From Thermococcus alcaliphilus (GTDB lineage: Archaea > Methanobacteriota_B > Thermococci > Thermococcales > Thermococcaceae): 64,000 bases of DNA. The notes below the pieces were generated by a model that was not told the origin of the DNA, did not search any database, and saw only the letters and a list, made by a program, of their open reading frames with translations. The stretch spans positions 108,351-172,350 of the forward strand of contig NZ_JAMXLV010000016.1 in the NCBI RefSeq assembly GCF_024054535.1. The letters are read 5' to 3'. Below are positions 50,773 through 59,012 of the stretch, piece by piece. Numbering within the stretch: position 1 is the first letter of the stretch; every line of letters begins with the position of its first letter. A program made the translations under genes and the position numbers.

Positions 50773-51585
50773 ATGCAAAGAGCTCTTGTGACTTTAACTC
50801 CAACTGAAAGCAAGCGTTTGATTGCCAAAGCCGTTGTCGCTATGGAAGAAGTACAAAACGCCCTCAAGAATGGTTTTGTATACATAGCAACTGGAACAAC
50901 AGCCGCTTACATTGCAGAGGAAATTCTCGGCGAGAAAATTGAAAAAGAAAAATGGACCGTGGGGACAATAAGCAAGGGAAGAACGTGCGTTACCCCAAAG
51001 GCTACGTGGCCAAAGCACCTCGTCCTCTACAAGGGAAAGCCCTTTGACGACCCACTTGAAGCCCTGAAAGAGATGGGGCCCGAGGATGTTTTCATCAAAG
51101 GGGGAAACGCTATAGACGTTAATTGGAATGTTGCGGTTTTTGCAGCCGCTCCAGACGGGGGAACAATCGGCAGAACTTTTGGATGGACAATAACCAAGGG
51201 AGTATTAACCATAACCCCAATCAGCCTCGAGAAGTTCACTCCAACGCCTGTGGAAGTAAGCGCAAAGCTGACGGGAATAAAATCCTTTGACTGGGGAACA
51301 GGGCTATACTCCGCTTTGGTACCTATTCCCCACGCAATCCCTATAACCGAAGTTGAAGCCTACGAAATACTTGCCAATGTTGATGCAATCCCAATAGCCG
51401 CTGGCGGCGCTGGAGGAGCGGAAGGAAGTGTAACGCTCGTCCTTGAAGGGGACGATGAAGACATGGAGAAGGCAAAAGAAATAACGAAAGCAGTTAAAGG
51501 TGAGCCCCCATTAAAGCCATACACAGAGGACTGCTCCATCTGTCCTTTTGCAAAGATCTGCGGAATTGGCACTGGAGCTTTCTGA
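50773..51585 (+). CDS. Conserved archaeal protein with C-terminal Cys cluster
   Basis: 270 residues, soluble. Gly-rich segments (YIATGTTAAYIAEEI, KGGNAIDVNWNVAVFAA, AAGGAGGAEGSVTL) suggest a nucleotide- or phosphate-binding fold, and the C-terminus CSICPFAKICGIG has three cysteines that could hold an Fe-S cluster or zinc. I do not recognise a named family. Start chosen at ATG 50773 behind GAGGTGATTTTC. The stop lies 3 nt from the convergent M24 gene. Confidence 0.75.
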   Translation: MQRALVTLTPTESKRLIAKAVVAMEEVQNALKNGFVYIATGTTAAYIAEEILGEKIEKEKWTVGTISKGRTCVTPKATWPKHLVLYKGKPFDDPLEALKEMGPEDVFIKGGNAIDVNWNVAVFAAAPDGGTIGRTFGWTITKGVLTITPISLEKFTPTPVEVSAKLTGIKSFDWGTGLYSALVPIPHAIPITEVEAYEILANVDAIPIAAGGAGGAEGSVTLVLEGDDEDMEKAKEITKAVKGEPPLKPYTEDCSICPFAKICGIGTGAF

Positions 51586-51588
51586 TTT

Positions 51589-52662
51589 TTAATATTTTGT
51601 CACGTTCTCCAATTTTTTGTTCAAGATAAAAGTGTCCTCCTTCTTTACTGCCCCTTCCGGTATCATCAGAGGGGCGTGAACCATGGCGAGCACCATACCC
51701 TCCTTAGCCTCCATCGCCCTGTGTGGGACAACTATCGTCGTTATCGGGTCTTCCTCGATGAGAAGCCCAACGCCGTGAGTGTAGCCGGTTATGTAGTACT
51801 CCTTAAGCCCTCTGGATGTGTAGAGCTTCTCAATCTCCCGCTCCACCTGCGCGAACCTCACACCGGGCTTTGTATTCTCTACAGAAGTTATGTATGCTTC
51901 TTCCATTGCATCTATGGCATTTTTTGCCCTTTCACTTATTTCTCCCACTGGAAAAGACCTAGTTATGTTTGCGTAGTAGTGGTTCCAGTCGGCGCCTATT
52001 ACCACTGAGACAACACTTCCCTCCCTAATCTTAACATCTTTGAAGGGCTCTGCATGGGCCCTTGGAGTTGCCGAGACGTAAACTTTTGGCTCCTCACTAC
52101 CGTTGAGCATTAACTCTCTCACAATCTCAGCAGCAACTTCAAGCTCCGTCTTTCTAGGTTTTATTTCTTCCTCAGCTACTCTCATTCCCTTCACAGCTAT
52201 TTTTCCTGCTTTTCTTATATTCTCCAGCTCCCATTTGTCTTTAATCATCCTAAGCTCCATGGAAAGTCCTCTAACGTCCACAACCTCTACATCAGGGTTG
52301 AGCTTTTTAAAGAGTTCATAAAAGAGAATGTATGCGTCTCTCTCCACGCTGAACTCCATGCCAACTCTGCTGTAACCGTTTCTCTTTATCCAGATAGTCA
52401 CATTAGCCATGAGGTCTTCCGTTTTTTGAAACTCTATTACGTTTTCGATCCAGCTTCTCTGTTTGAAGAGTTCGGCTTCTCCTTTGGCAACGATTACGAT
52501 TGGTTCTCCCTCTTGAGGTATTAAAAGGGCTGGCCTAAGCCACTTCGTGCCGGTGAAGTAGACAAAAGTCGAGAGCGTTCTTATAACAGCACCGTCAATA
52601 TCCTCCCTCTTCAAAAGCTCCTGGAACCGGTTTATTCTTTTCTCAAAAATTTTTCTTTCCAT
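51589..52662 (-). CDS. M24-family (Xaa-Pro peptidase-like) protein lacking metal ligands
   Basis: 357 residues with the creatinase N-terminal domain and pita-bread domain of M24 enzymes. The metal-binding positions are largely lost: the strand that normally reads D-L-G-A-x-Y-x-x-Y-x-S-D-x-T-R is IGADWNHYYANITR, so both aspartates are missing; THGVGL keeps the histidine; the IEPG glutamate strand is MVLAMVHAPL; only the last KKEDTF glutamate remains. It is therefore probably not a metallopeptidase but a binding protein or a creatinase-like non-metal hydrolase. Intact frame. Confidence 0.8.
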   Translation of the reverse strand: MERKIFEKRINRFQELLKREDIDGAVIRTLSTFVYFTGTKWLRPALLIPQEGEPIVIVAKGEAELFKQRSWIENVIEFQKTEDLMANVTIWIKRNGYSRVGMEFSVERDAYILFYELFKKLNPDVEVVDVRGLSMELRMIKDKWELENIRKAGKIAVKGMRVAEEEIKPRKTELEVAAEIVRELMLNGSEEPKVYVSATPRAHAEPFKDVKIREGSVVSVVIGADWNHYYANITRSFPVGEISERAKNAIDAMEEAYITSVENTKPGVRFAQVEREIEKLYTSRGLKEYYITGYTHGVGLLIEEDPITTIVVPHRAMEAKEGMVLAMVHAPLMIPEGAVKKEDTFILNKKLENVTKY

Positions 52663-52704
52663 ACTTCACACCTCACAAATATACGAGTTTCGAAAAATAA
52701 AAAT

Positions 52705-53016
52705 TTAGCCAAGCTTGACAACCAAAAACTTCAAAGGTAAACTGCCAGCATTTCTGACGGCATGAGGAATATTTTTTGGAAGAAAGACTAGGACGTCTTT
52801 TTTAGCTTCCTCGCTTTCCTCCCCAACCTCCACGAGGGCTTTTCCCTTTAGGATGTAAATAAACGCATCAACAGGCGTTGTGTGCCTCTCTAAAGCCTCT
52901 CCTGGGTTTAAAGTGACAAGCATTACCTTTGCATTTTCCCTCTTGAGCAGAGCTCTAACGTTAGCACCATAGGGGTTCTCCACCCTCTCGGCTTCTTCAG
53001 CTTTAACTACAAACAT
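52705..53016 (-). CDS. Small cupin-domain protein
   Basis: 103-residue single cupin: PGEALERHTTPVDAFIYILKGKALVEVG (first half split here as PGEALERHTTPVDAF and IYILKGKALVEVG) and LPKNIPHAVRNAG. Metal-ligand His residues of both cupin motifs are present. Start chosen at ATG 53014-53016 behind GGAGGGATTG, 1 nt after the DUF438 gene stop, so it is the second gene of that operon. Cupins with hemerythrin-like partners may bind iron or a small ligand; function unknown. Confidence 0.82.
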   Translation of the reverse strand: MFVVKAEEAERVENPYGANVRALLKRENAKVMLVTLNPGEALERHTTPVDAFIYILKGKALVEVGEESEEAKKDVLVFLPKNIPHAVRNAGSLPLKFLVVKLG

Positions 53017-53017
53017 C

Positions 53018-54358
53018 TCAATCCCTCCAGTCCAAAAGCCTTTTTTCACCCTCTATTTTCTTATAGGGTGCAATGTCCATCGTCATCTCAAGCGTCCCTA
53101 TGTACTCGCCTTTCTCGTTGAACAGGGGGACATACTTGATGTAAACGTACTTCGGACCGAGCTTGAGCCAGAAAGTTGCCTCCCTCTTTCTGCCCTCCTT
53201 GAAGGCCCTGAGGATTTTGTTAACAACGTAAACGCTCTTCGGCGGGTGGCAGAGCTGAACCGGTCTTCCTAGTACCGATGGCGTCCTCGTGAAAATCCTC
53301 TCTCCGGGTGAGAAGAACCTAACCCTATCGTCTTTGTCTATGAAGGTCAAGTCAACCGGAAGTGCCTCAAAGATTGCCTTTAGCTCTTCTAAATTCAGAT
53401 AGCCCGTTCCGAGGTCTATGTCCCCCTCACGCTTTAGCTGGGTTTTATCAAACTCTAAAGGTTGACCTCTAAGGGCCTGCTGGACTTCCTTCGGGAGAGC
53501 GAGGAGCTGTTCAACACTCAGCTCGGGGTTGATTTCCCAGGGGTGGAGGGGCTTAACGTCCTCACCCGGATCCCACTCCGGCGGCTTTACCTTGTAGTAG
53601 CCGATTTCATCTTCCTGCATCTTTATTGCCTTCCACTCGCCCTCGCTCAGGAGAGCCTTGAGCGTTGGGTAAAAGATGTTGTTCTCCCTGAAAACCATGT
53701 CACTCAAAGCGAAGGCCGCTTCACCAGCCTTTGCCTTGAATTTTTCCACAAACTCCTCCCAGGACATCTCATCACTCTTCCTCAAAAGCTCCCCGAGCTG
53801 TTTTATCATGGCTCTTATCTCGTCGTGCTTCGTCCATAGGACTGTGGCTATGGCGGTTAAGCCTCTCCTTTCTATGTACGGGAAGATCAGCATCTCCTCG
53901 CGGTTGTAGTGGGTGAAGCCGACCATTCTCAGGTTGCCCACTATCTCCTCCAGAACGCCTAGGATTTCTTTACGCATACGTTCGTCTTTTGTTGTTGCCA
54001 AAGTTCTTGCATAGAGATTGAGCATCTCAGAGTCCTTCATTATTTCCTTGTTCTCCTGGTATAGGGTCTTAAGTGGATGACCTTCAGGCAAATCTTTCTC
54101 CTCTAGTTCTTCGATTCCCTTGACTGCTTCACGGAACAGCTCGACATGAAGGTCGCACATCTTGGCTATATCCCTGGCGGAAATTCCCTCCTTCACAAGC
54201 TCCTGCTCGATGAGGGGTATCTCAAGCGGAGAGATGTTGCTCAAAACTGCTCTAAACTCTTCCTTGAGCTTCTCAACACTCTCTCCCTCGTGTATCCTTA
54301 GGAGGAGCTTCTTGAGCTGTTCCTTCTTGTATTCGCGGTTGTTCAAAAGTTCTGTCAT
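53018..54358 (-). CDS. DUF438 / hemerythrin-like / PAS domain protein
   Basis: 446 residues: N-terminal DUF438 (IHEGESVEKLKEEF, SPLEIPLIEQELVKEG), a central hemerythrin-like HHE domain (FTHYNREEMLIFPYIER, WTKHDEIR) and a C-terminal PAS domain with the motif LCHPPKSVYVV. Such proteins bind di-iron and may sense oxygen, NO or redox state. Start chosen at ATG 54356-54358 behind GGTGATAAT. Its promoter holds the palindrome ATGACATATGTCAT at the expected start site, and a matching half-site precedes the divergent DUF2249 gene. Confidence 0.88.
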   Translation of the reverse strand: MTELLNNREYKKEQLKKLLLRIHEGESVEKLKEEFRAVLSNISPLEIPLIEQELVKEGISARDIAKMCDLHVELFREAVKGIEELEEKDLPEGHPLKTLYQENKEIMKDSEMLNLYARTLATTKDERMRKEILGVLEEIVGNLRMVGFTHYNREEMLIFPYIERRGLTAIATVLWTKHDEIRAMIKQLGELLRKSDEMSWEEFVEKFKAKAGEAAFALSDMVFRENNIFYPTLKALLSEGEWKAIKMQEDEIGYYKVKPPEWDPGEDVKPLHPWEINPELSVEQLLALPKEVQQALRGQPLEFDKTQLKREGDIDLGTGYLNLEELKAIFEALPVDLTFIDKDDRVRFFSPGERIFTRTPSVLGRPVQLCHPPKSVYVVNKILRAFKEGRKREATFWLKLGPKYVYIKYVPLFNEKGEYIGTLEMTMDIAPYKKIEGEKRLLDWRD

Positions 54359-54371
54359 TATTATCACCTTC

Positions 54372-54385
54372 ATGACATATGTCAT
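54372..54385. promoter_or_regulatory. Palindrome ATGACATATGTCAT before the DUF438 gene
   Basis: A perfect 14-bp palindrome, 14 bp upstream of the DUF438 start codon and about 10 bp past a minus-strand TATA-like GCTTAAAAGC. It covers the predicted transcription start. GTCAT half-sites occur at matching positions in the two plus-strand promoters at 54440 and 55018. Confidence 0.6.
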
Positions 54386-54428
54386 ATCAAATGCTTTTAA
54401 GCCTTTCTGGACAGAATTGTCCAACAAG

Positions 54429-54454
54429 GTTTATATGCCAAATGTCATAAATAG
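54429..54454 (+). promoter_or_regulatory. TATA plus CCAAATGTCATAAATAG before the DUF2249 gene
   Basis: GGTTTATATGCC (54429-54440) is a good TATA element; CCAAATGTCATAAATAG follows at about 54438-54454, near the expected initiation site. The same string, differing at three positions, precedes the HTH regulator gene (CCAATCGTCATAAAAAG). Confidence 0.55.
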
Positions 54455-54469
54455 AAGCGGTGATGGGAA

Positions 54470-54946
54470 ATGATGCTGGATGTGAGGGGGTTGAAACCTC
54501 CCCAACCAGCGGTTATGATATTGGAGAATCTGGAGAAGCTCAAAATCGGGGAAACCCTCGAGGTAATTGGCGACAAACCCTTTGTAGATATAATACCCAA
54601 GCTCGAAGAGGCTGGCTATCAAGTGGAGCTGAACAAAGTGGGAGAGTTCTTCGTGCTGAAGGTCACAAAGATGGAAGGCTCAAAAGAGCTGAAAATGGAG
54701 GTTGAAGAGTGCGATGAGGAGCTAGAGGAGATAACGGAAGATACCAACGTGGCCAAGCTCCTCAAAGCTTACCCTGAATCCCTTGATATACTCGTTAAGT
54801 ATGGCTTTTCACCGCTCCAGAATCCTGTGCTCAGAAAATCCCTCGCAAGGACGGTAACCCTAAAGCAGGCAAAGAAGCTCATCGGCATGAGCGACGAGCG
54901 CTTTGAGGAAATGATGAGGGATCTGAGGAGCCTGGAGAGAGGGTGA
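54470..54946 (+). CDS. DUF2249 (TusA-like) and DUF1858 two-domain protein
   Basis: 158 residues. The first half is a TusA/SirA-like DUF2249 domain (LDVRGLKPPQPAVMILENLE) in which the usual CPxP cysteine is replaced by PPQP, so it cannot carry a persulfide there. The second half is a DUF1858 domain (LLKAYPESLDILVKYGF, VTLKQAKKLIGM) as in ScdA-type di-iron repair proteins. ATG at 54470 behind GGTGATGG. It is divergent from the DUF438/hemerythrin gene and shares a promoter motif with it. Confidence 0.85.
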   Translation: MMLDVRGLKPPQPAVMILENLEKLKIGETLEVIGDKPFVDIIPKLEEAGYQVELNKVGEFFVLKVTKMEGSKELKMEVEECDEELEEITEDTNVAKLLKAYPESLDILVKYGFSPLQNPVLRKSLARTVTLKQAKKLIGMSDERFEEMMRDLRSLERG

Positions 54947-55006
54947 GCTCCCCCCGCCACATTTTCACACAATTGTTCGGGCTTTCACGTTTCATCTTGA
55001 GAAAAC

Positions 55007-55034
55007 CTTAAATATTCCAATCGTCATAAAAAGT
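55007..55034 (+). promoter_or_regulatory. TATA plus CCAATCGTCATAAAAAG before the HTH regulator gene
   Basis: CCTTAAATATT at about 55006-55016 is TATA-like; CCAATCGTCATAAAAAG follows at 55017-55033, ending 4 bp before the start codon. The motif matches the DUF2249 promoter at 14 of 17 positions by hand count, which suggests the regulator controls itself and its neighbours. Confidence 0.5.
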
Positions 55035-55037
55035 ATC

Positions 55038-55424
55038 ATGAAGACCAACGCTTTTGAGGCCGTTGCAAAATATGTCTATCCATCTCTCAGGAGAAGGGTA
55101 GTAGAGATTTTAAGAGAGAAAGGACTTAGCCAAATTCAGATAGCTGAGCTTTTATACATAACTCAATCAGCCGTCTCTAGATACCTGAGAATGAATAGGG
55201 GTGCTCTCATAGAGGTAGAGAAATTCCCGGACATTAATGAGAAGTTGAAAAGACTCGCAGAGATTATAATGAAGGAGAAGCCCGATGAGTATTATATCCA
55301 TGGAGAACTCGTCAAAATTGCCATTGAAATGCTTGGAAAAGGCTATGTTTGCTCCTTCCACTCCAAAGTAGACCCGGAGATAGATCCAAAGCTCTGCAGG
55401 ATATGTATAGAGACATTTGGGTAA
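55038..55424 (+). CDS. HTH regulator with C-terminal Cys motif (COG2522-like)
   Basis: 128 residues. An XRE-type helix-turn-helix (LSQIQIAELLYITQSAVSRYL) is followed by a helical linker and a C-terminal segment GYVCSFHSKVDPEIDPKLC and CRIC, with three cysteines and a histidine that could hold a metal or Fe-S cluster. Short archaeal regulators of this layout belong to COG2522. It probably senses redox or metal state and is the prime candidate for binding the GTCAT motifs around it. No ribosome site is obvious; transcript may be nearly leaderless. Confidence 0.82.
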   Translation: MKTNAFEAVAKYVYPSLRRRVVEILREKGLSQIQIAELLYITQSAVSRYLRMNRGALIEVEKFPDINEKLKRLAEIIMKEKPDEYYIHGELVKIAIEMLGKGYVCSFHSKVDPEIDPKLCRICIETFG

Positions 55425-55427
55425 ACT

Positions 55428-55955
55428 TCACTGCAAAGCTATCAGGAGTGCAAAAGCCATTATCAGCAGTATCTCGTAAGTTTCTATTAAAGCCACAGAT
55501 GGCCATCCAATAAGGGTTCCAATAATTGCGAGAATAAAAAGTAGTGTCGAAATATTTCTAACCCTTTTCTCGCTTCCTAAACCATAAAGAAACATTCCGA
55601 GAAAGAACTGAACAAAAAAGTATGTGGAAACAAAGACATGGGGTCTAGTTCCCCCAGGATAGAGTCCTATAAGTGCAAGGAATATTGCGGCCACGCTTAT
55701 ATAAGCACCTCCAACGGTCTGAAGTTTTGTTTGAGAAATGAGAACCAAATATACCGCAAAAAGCATTACAAATAGTGAAGAGACTATCAGCCCATAATTG
55801 TAAATCCAAGGTGCGTTAGCTTCTCCTGTCCCAAGATTACTGAGCGCGTGTTCAAAAAACGAGAACCAATTGTTTTTTGAGACTGCCCAGAAAGTAAAAA
55901 GCCAATAAGTCATTCCTCCCGCTATTCCGGAATACTTCAAGACCTTGATTCTCAT
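55428..55955 (-). CDS. DUF998-family membrane protein
   Basis: 175 residues with six predicted membrane helices and the family motif HALSNLGTGEANAPWIYNYG near the start (HALSNLG region plus GLYPGGTRPHVFVS). DUF998 proteins are integral membrane proteins of unknown function, common in archaea. It ends 4 nt from the convergent HTH gene. Confidence 0.85.
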   Translation of the reverse strand: MRIKVLKYSGIAGGMTYWLFTFWAVSKNNWFSFFEHALSNLGTGEANAPWIYNYGLIVSSLFVMLFAVYLVLISQTKLQTVGGAYISVAAIFLALIGLYPGGTRPHVFVSTYFFVQFFLGMFLYGLGSEKRVRNISTLLFILAIIGTLIGWPSVALIETYEILLIMAFALLIALQ

Positions 55956-56056
55956 GATTTAGGTTTAGCTTTGGTTAAAAATAAATCTTTCTTGAAAATT
56001 TCTTCATAAATTCATTTTTAAATCTCTTCACATGAATTTTCCTTGGGGGTGAGAGC

Positions 56057-56404
56057 ATGGACGAGCTGGAGATGATTAGAAGAAAAAAGATGCTTGAGCT
56101 CATGAAAAAAGCAGGGATGATTGAGGTCAAGCCTAAGAAGCCAAAAGTTATCATTGAGGTCATAACTTCTCCCACTTGTCCTTACTGTCCGATAGCATGG
56201 GCAATGGCGCAAGAAATAGCGAGAAAGTACGAGGGCGTGATAGCAAAGGAAGTGAGTGTTGCAACTCCAGAAGGGCAGAGAAAGGCTATGGAGCACAACA
56301 TAATGGGAACACCAACGATTTTAATAAACAACCGTGTTGAATTCATAGGCGTGCCGAACTTTGCTGAATTTGAGAGACGGGTTAGGCAATATCTTTCCAC
56401 ATAA
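56057..56404 (+). CDS. Thioredoxin/glutaredoxin-like protein with CPYC site
   Basis: 115 residues. After a basic helical N-terminus (MDELEMIRRKKMLELMKKAG, resembling the start of archaeal PDCD5-type proteins) comes a glutaredoxin-like domain with ITSPTCPYCPIAWAMAQ and the cis-Pro loop MGTPTILIN. CPYC is the glutaredoxin signature, and this type is known in Thermococcales as half of the protein-disulfide oxidoreductase fold. Cytoplasmic disulfide exchange is likely. Starts at ATG 56057 behind GGGGGTGAG. Confidence 0.85.
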   Translation: MDELEMIRRKKMLELMKKAGMIEVKPKKPKVIIEVITSPTCPYCPIAWAMAQEIARKYEGVIAKEVSVATPEGQRKAMEHNIMGTPTILINNRVEFIGVPNFAEFERRVRQYLST

Positions 56405-56435
56405 ACTTTAAAAATAGCCCTCTTTAATTTCTCCC

Positions 56436-57032
56436 ATGTTTTTGTATGAGAAAAATTTCGAGCTGCAGAAGGCGAAAGCCCTTGAAAGCCTGAAGGAAGC
56501 TCTTGAAAAAGGTCTAGTGGACAAGGACATTATCTCTCTTTTAAAGAAGATCAACTCCCTTGAAAACTACTTCACAACATCCTCTTGCTCAGGCAGGATA
56601 AGTGTTATGCAGATGCCAGATTTTGGGGACAAGCTCAATGCAGTATGGCTAGGCAAGTGGCATAGAGAAGTGGAATTGGAGGAGGTGCTTGAAGCTATAG
56701 GGAAACACAGTGAAGGCATGCTCTGGTTCATGCTTCACAGCCCAATACTCCATATTTCCGCAAAGACTCTAAAAGATGCTGTGGAATTGCTCAACTTAGC
56801 TATCTCCTGCGGCTTCAAGCATTCAAACATCAAAAGCATAAGTCACAAAAAGCTCGTAGTGGAAATTCGCTCAACTGAGAGGATGGATGTTCCCTTGGGC
56901 ATGAATGGAGAACTCTGGGTAAGTGAGGATTATCTTAAGAGGATAGTTGAAATTGCAAATCTTCAGCTCAGAAGAGCCAAGGAAAAGCTCAGAAGACTTG
57001 AGAATGAAATTGAAAGGCTACTAAAAGCTTGA
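56436..57032 (+). CDS. taw3: Taw3/TYW3 wyosine-pathway tRNA methyltransferase
   Basis: 198 residues with the TYW3 signature NYFTTSSCSGRISVM, then WLGKWHREVELEEV, MLWFMLHSPILHISAK and SGFKHSNIKSIS-type segment (ISCGFKHSNIKS). It N4-methylates the modified guanosine at position 37 of tRNA-Phe in wybutosine-type synthesis. C-terminal coiled coil (LRRAKEKLRRLENEIERLL). ATG start at 56436; upstream gene ends 31 nt before. Confidence 0.9.
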   Translation: MFLYEKNFELQKAKALESLKEALEKGLVDKDIISLLKKINSLENYFTTSSCSGRISVMQMPDFGDKLNAVWLGKWHREVELEEVLEAIGKHSEGMLWFMLHSPILHISAKTLKDAVELLNLAISCGFKHSNIKSISHKKLVVEIRSTERMDVPLGMNGELWVSEDYLKRIVEIANLQLRRAKEKLRRLENEIERLLKA

Positions 57033-57061
57033 GCTTTCCAAGGGTTTTTATCGGTTATGAA

Positions 57062-57742
57062 CTAACCCTCAAGCCCCCTGAACTTCAAGAGCAGGAACAC
57101 TCCAAAAACTGCCCAGAAGATTGAGATCAAAAACGCACTTCCACTCTCTCCTGTCATCAATCTGGCCGCGCTCACCGTGGGTAGGAGGTTCATCACGGCT
57201 GCAAGCTTTTCCGGAAGAACGCTGTTAGGATAATAAACCGGCGGGAAGACCGTTAGGGCCGTAACGGTTAGGTTCGAGAACCTCATAACGGTTAGTGGCT
57301 CCCTTATCTTAACGCCCATGAAAAAGCCAATTCCAGCACTCCAGAGCCAGAGAGAAACTATCCCAAACATAATTCCTGGTATCGCTCTCAACCCAAGGCG
57401 CCACGAGAGTAGGAAGAAAAGAAGGGTGACGTAAGGGAGCGCGGGGATGCTCATGCCGATGGATATTCCGAGGGCCTTTCTCCAGTTTCCTCCTGGAAGG
57501 GACATCACTACATCGTAGAACTTCGAACGGGCCTTCATGCCCACTAGCTCGATGGAGAGGTCGGCTATCCCGACGCCGGTTATGAAGCTCACGATGGCCC
57601 CAGCGAGAGCCCTGTCAAGGAACCTCCCGCCGCTCACAACGTAGACGATGAAGATGAACGAGAGCGGCTGAAGTGCAAAGCTCACGAGTGTGAACTTCCC
57701 CTTCGTGAGGGCCTTCCCATAGTACTCAATAAGCGCCATCAT
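57062..57742 (-). CDS. ABC-2-type permease
   Basis: About 226 residues with six membrane helices in the ABC-2 pattern (FTLVSFALQPLSFIFIVYVV, ALGISIGMSIPALPYVTLLF, FLISIFWAVFGVFLLLKF). It forms an exporter with the ATPase whose gene overlaps its start by 17 nt. Start chosen at ATG 57740-57742 behind GGTGGT; an adjacent ATG at 57739 is equally possible. Substrate unknown; no dedicated immunity or lantibiotic gene is near. Confidence 0.85.
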   Translation of the reverse strand: MMALIEYYGKALTKGKFTLVSFALQPLSFIFIVYVVSGGRFLDRALAGAIVSFITGVGIADLSIELVGMKARSKFYDVVMSLPGGNWRKALGISIGMSIPALPYVTLLFFLLSWRLGLRAIPGIMFGIVSLWLWSAGIGFFMGVKIREPLTVMRFSNLTVTALTVFPPVYYPNSVLPEKLAAVMNLLPTVSAARLMTGESGSAFLISIFWAVFGVFLLLKFRGLEG

Positions 57743-58607
57743 CAATACCACCGACCAGAAAGACGTCCTCTATCGTTACATCCTCCCTCTTAAAGGGGAT
57801 TCCAAGCTCCTCAAGCCTCTCGATTATTCCCCTTTCCTCTGCTTTGGAGCGCGCGTAGATGTAGGTATGCCGTCCTGCCCTCCTCAGGAGAAAACCCTCA
57901 AGGGAGACCTTCCCGAAGGCAACGACCTTTGAGATAAACCCGCTGAGATATTCCCGCGCTATCTCCTCCGGTTTGCCGTCGGCGACTATCTTTCCCGCTT
58001 TGAGGAGGAGCACCCGGTCGCAGACGCTCGATATCTCATTGAGGTAGTGGCTCGTGAGGATTATTATTGTTTCCTCAGCCCTCTTGCGGAGTATCTCCCA
58101 CAGCTTGAGCCTGTTCTGGACATCGAGGCCAACAGTCGGCTCATCCAGAAAGTAAAGTGGAACCTCAGCGGAGAGAACCATGGCTAGAAGGGCCCTCCTC
58201 ACCATGCCTCCCGAGAGGGTCGAAAAGAGCTCATCCGCGTAGTCTATCCCAAAGCCCTCCATTGCCTTATCTGCCTTCTCCCTTGCCTCTTCCTTTGAGA
58301 GACCGCGCATCCGGAGGTAGTGGTAGACGTAATCCCTCGGCGTGAGCGTGTAGAAGTGGGCCCTGACATCCTGGGGCAGGAGCGCGAAGAGCTCCCGGGC
58401 TTTTTCAGGCGCTCTCCCAAAGAGCTCAACCCTTCCAGAATCTGGCTTCAAAAGCCCCGTGAGGATTCTAATCAGGGTGGTCTTTCCCGCACCGTTGGGG
58501 CCGATTATCCCGACTATTTCTGGCCCATCTATAGAGAATGAAATGCCATCAAGGGCGCGCTTTGAGCCAAATGATTTCGAGAGGTTTTTTACTTTGATCG
58601 GGAGCAT
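57726..58607 (-). CDS. ABC-2 exporter ATPase
   Basis: 293 residues: Walker A GPNGAGKTT, Q-loop LLPQDV, signature LSGGMVRRALLAMVLS, Walker B LYFLDEPTVGLD and H-loop LTSHYLNE, plus a C-terminal regulatory domain. Drives the ABC-2 permease encoded downstream. ATG at 58605-58607; there is no strong ribosome site, consistent with a short leader. The 3' end overlaps the permease gene by 17 nt. Confidence 0.92.
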   Translation of the reverse strand: MLPIKVKNLSKSFGSKRALDGISFSIDGPEIVGIIGPNGAGKTTLIRILTGLLKPDSGRVELFGRAPEKARELFALLPQDVRAHFYTLTPRDYVYHYLRMRGLSKEEAREKADKAMEGFGIDYADELFSTLSGGMVRRALLAMVLSAEVPLYFLDEPTVGLDVQNRLKLWEILRKRAEETIIILTSHYLNEISSVCDRVLLLKAGKIVADGKPEEIAREYLSGFISKVVAFGKVSLEGFLLRRAGRHTYIYARSKAEERGIIERLEELGIPFKREDVTIEDVFLVGGIDDGAY

Positions 58608-58716
58608 ACGTGAAGTTTAAACGAATTCGAATAAAAAAGTTTTTCGGAAAAGTATAAAATTCAGGGTTGATTATATTCTCTAGAAAGTATCCAAGTAAAT
58701 GCCTCAAGCTTGTCCC

Positions 58717-59012
58717 CTACCACAGTGGAACGCTGACTTCTGCACGTATCTCCCTCAAATCATAGATGACAACAAGTTTGTAGGTTCCGTTGCCTGCCAG
58801 CCAGTAGTCCATATTGAGCATTACTTCCTTTTTATACAACTCCCAGGCTTGAGAACTATCAGGTTCGTGTCATTAGAGGGGTATACATGACAACCGGCCT
58901 CTTGTACCTCATCCCGCTCCCATTTTGGACATAGCGCTTGAAAGTAAGAGCAATACATGAGGATGAAGGGAAGATAGGCAAACCCGTGTTTCTCGTGTTG
59001 GTTATCTCCCAT
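58717..59012 (-). pseudogene. Decayed gene fragment
   Basis: The minus strand holds protein-like text in at least two frames. One frame ends LVVIYDLREIRAEVSVPLW with TAG at 58717-58719 and begins near YKKEVMLNMDYWLAGNGTY. Just upstream another frame reads CHVYPSNDTNLIVLKPG, and shifting near 58850 joins them as one chain with a beta-sandwich, extracellular look. No intact start is visible. I read this as the C-terminal remnant of a surface-protein gene. The flanks 58608-58716 and 59013-59303 show nothing supportable. Confidence 0.45.
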
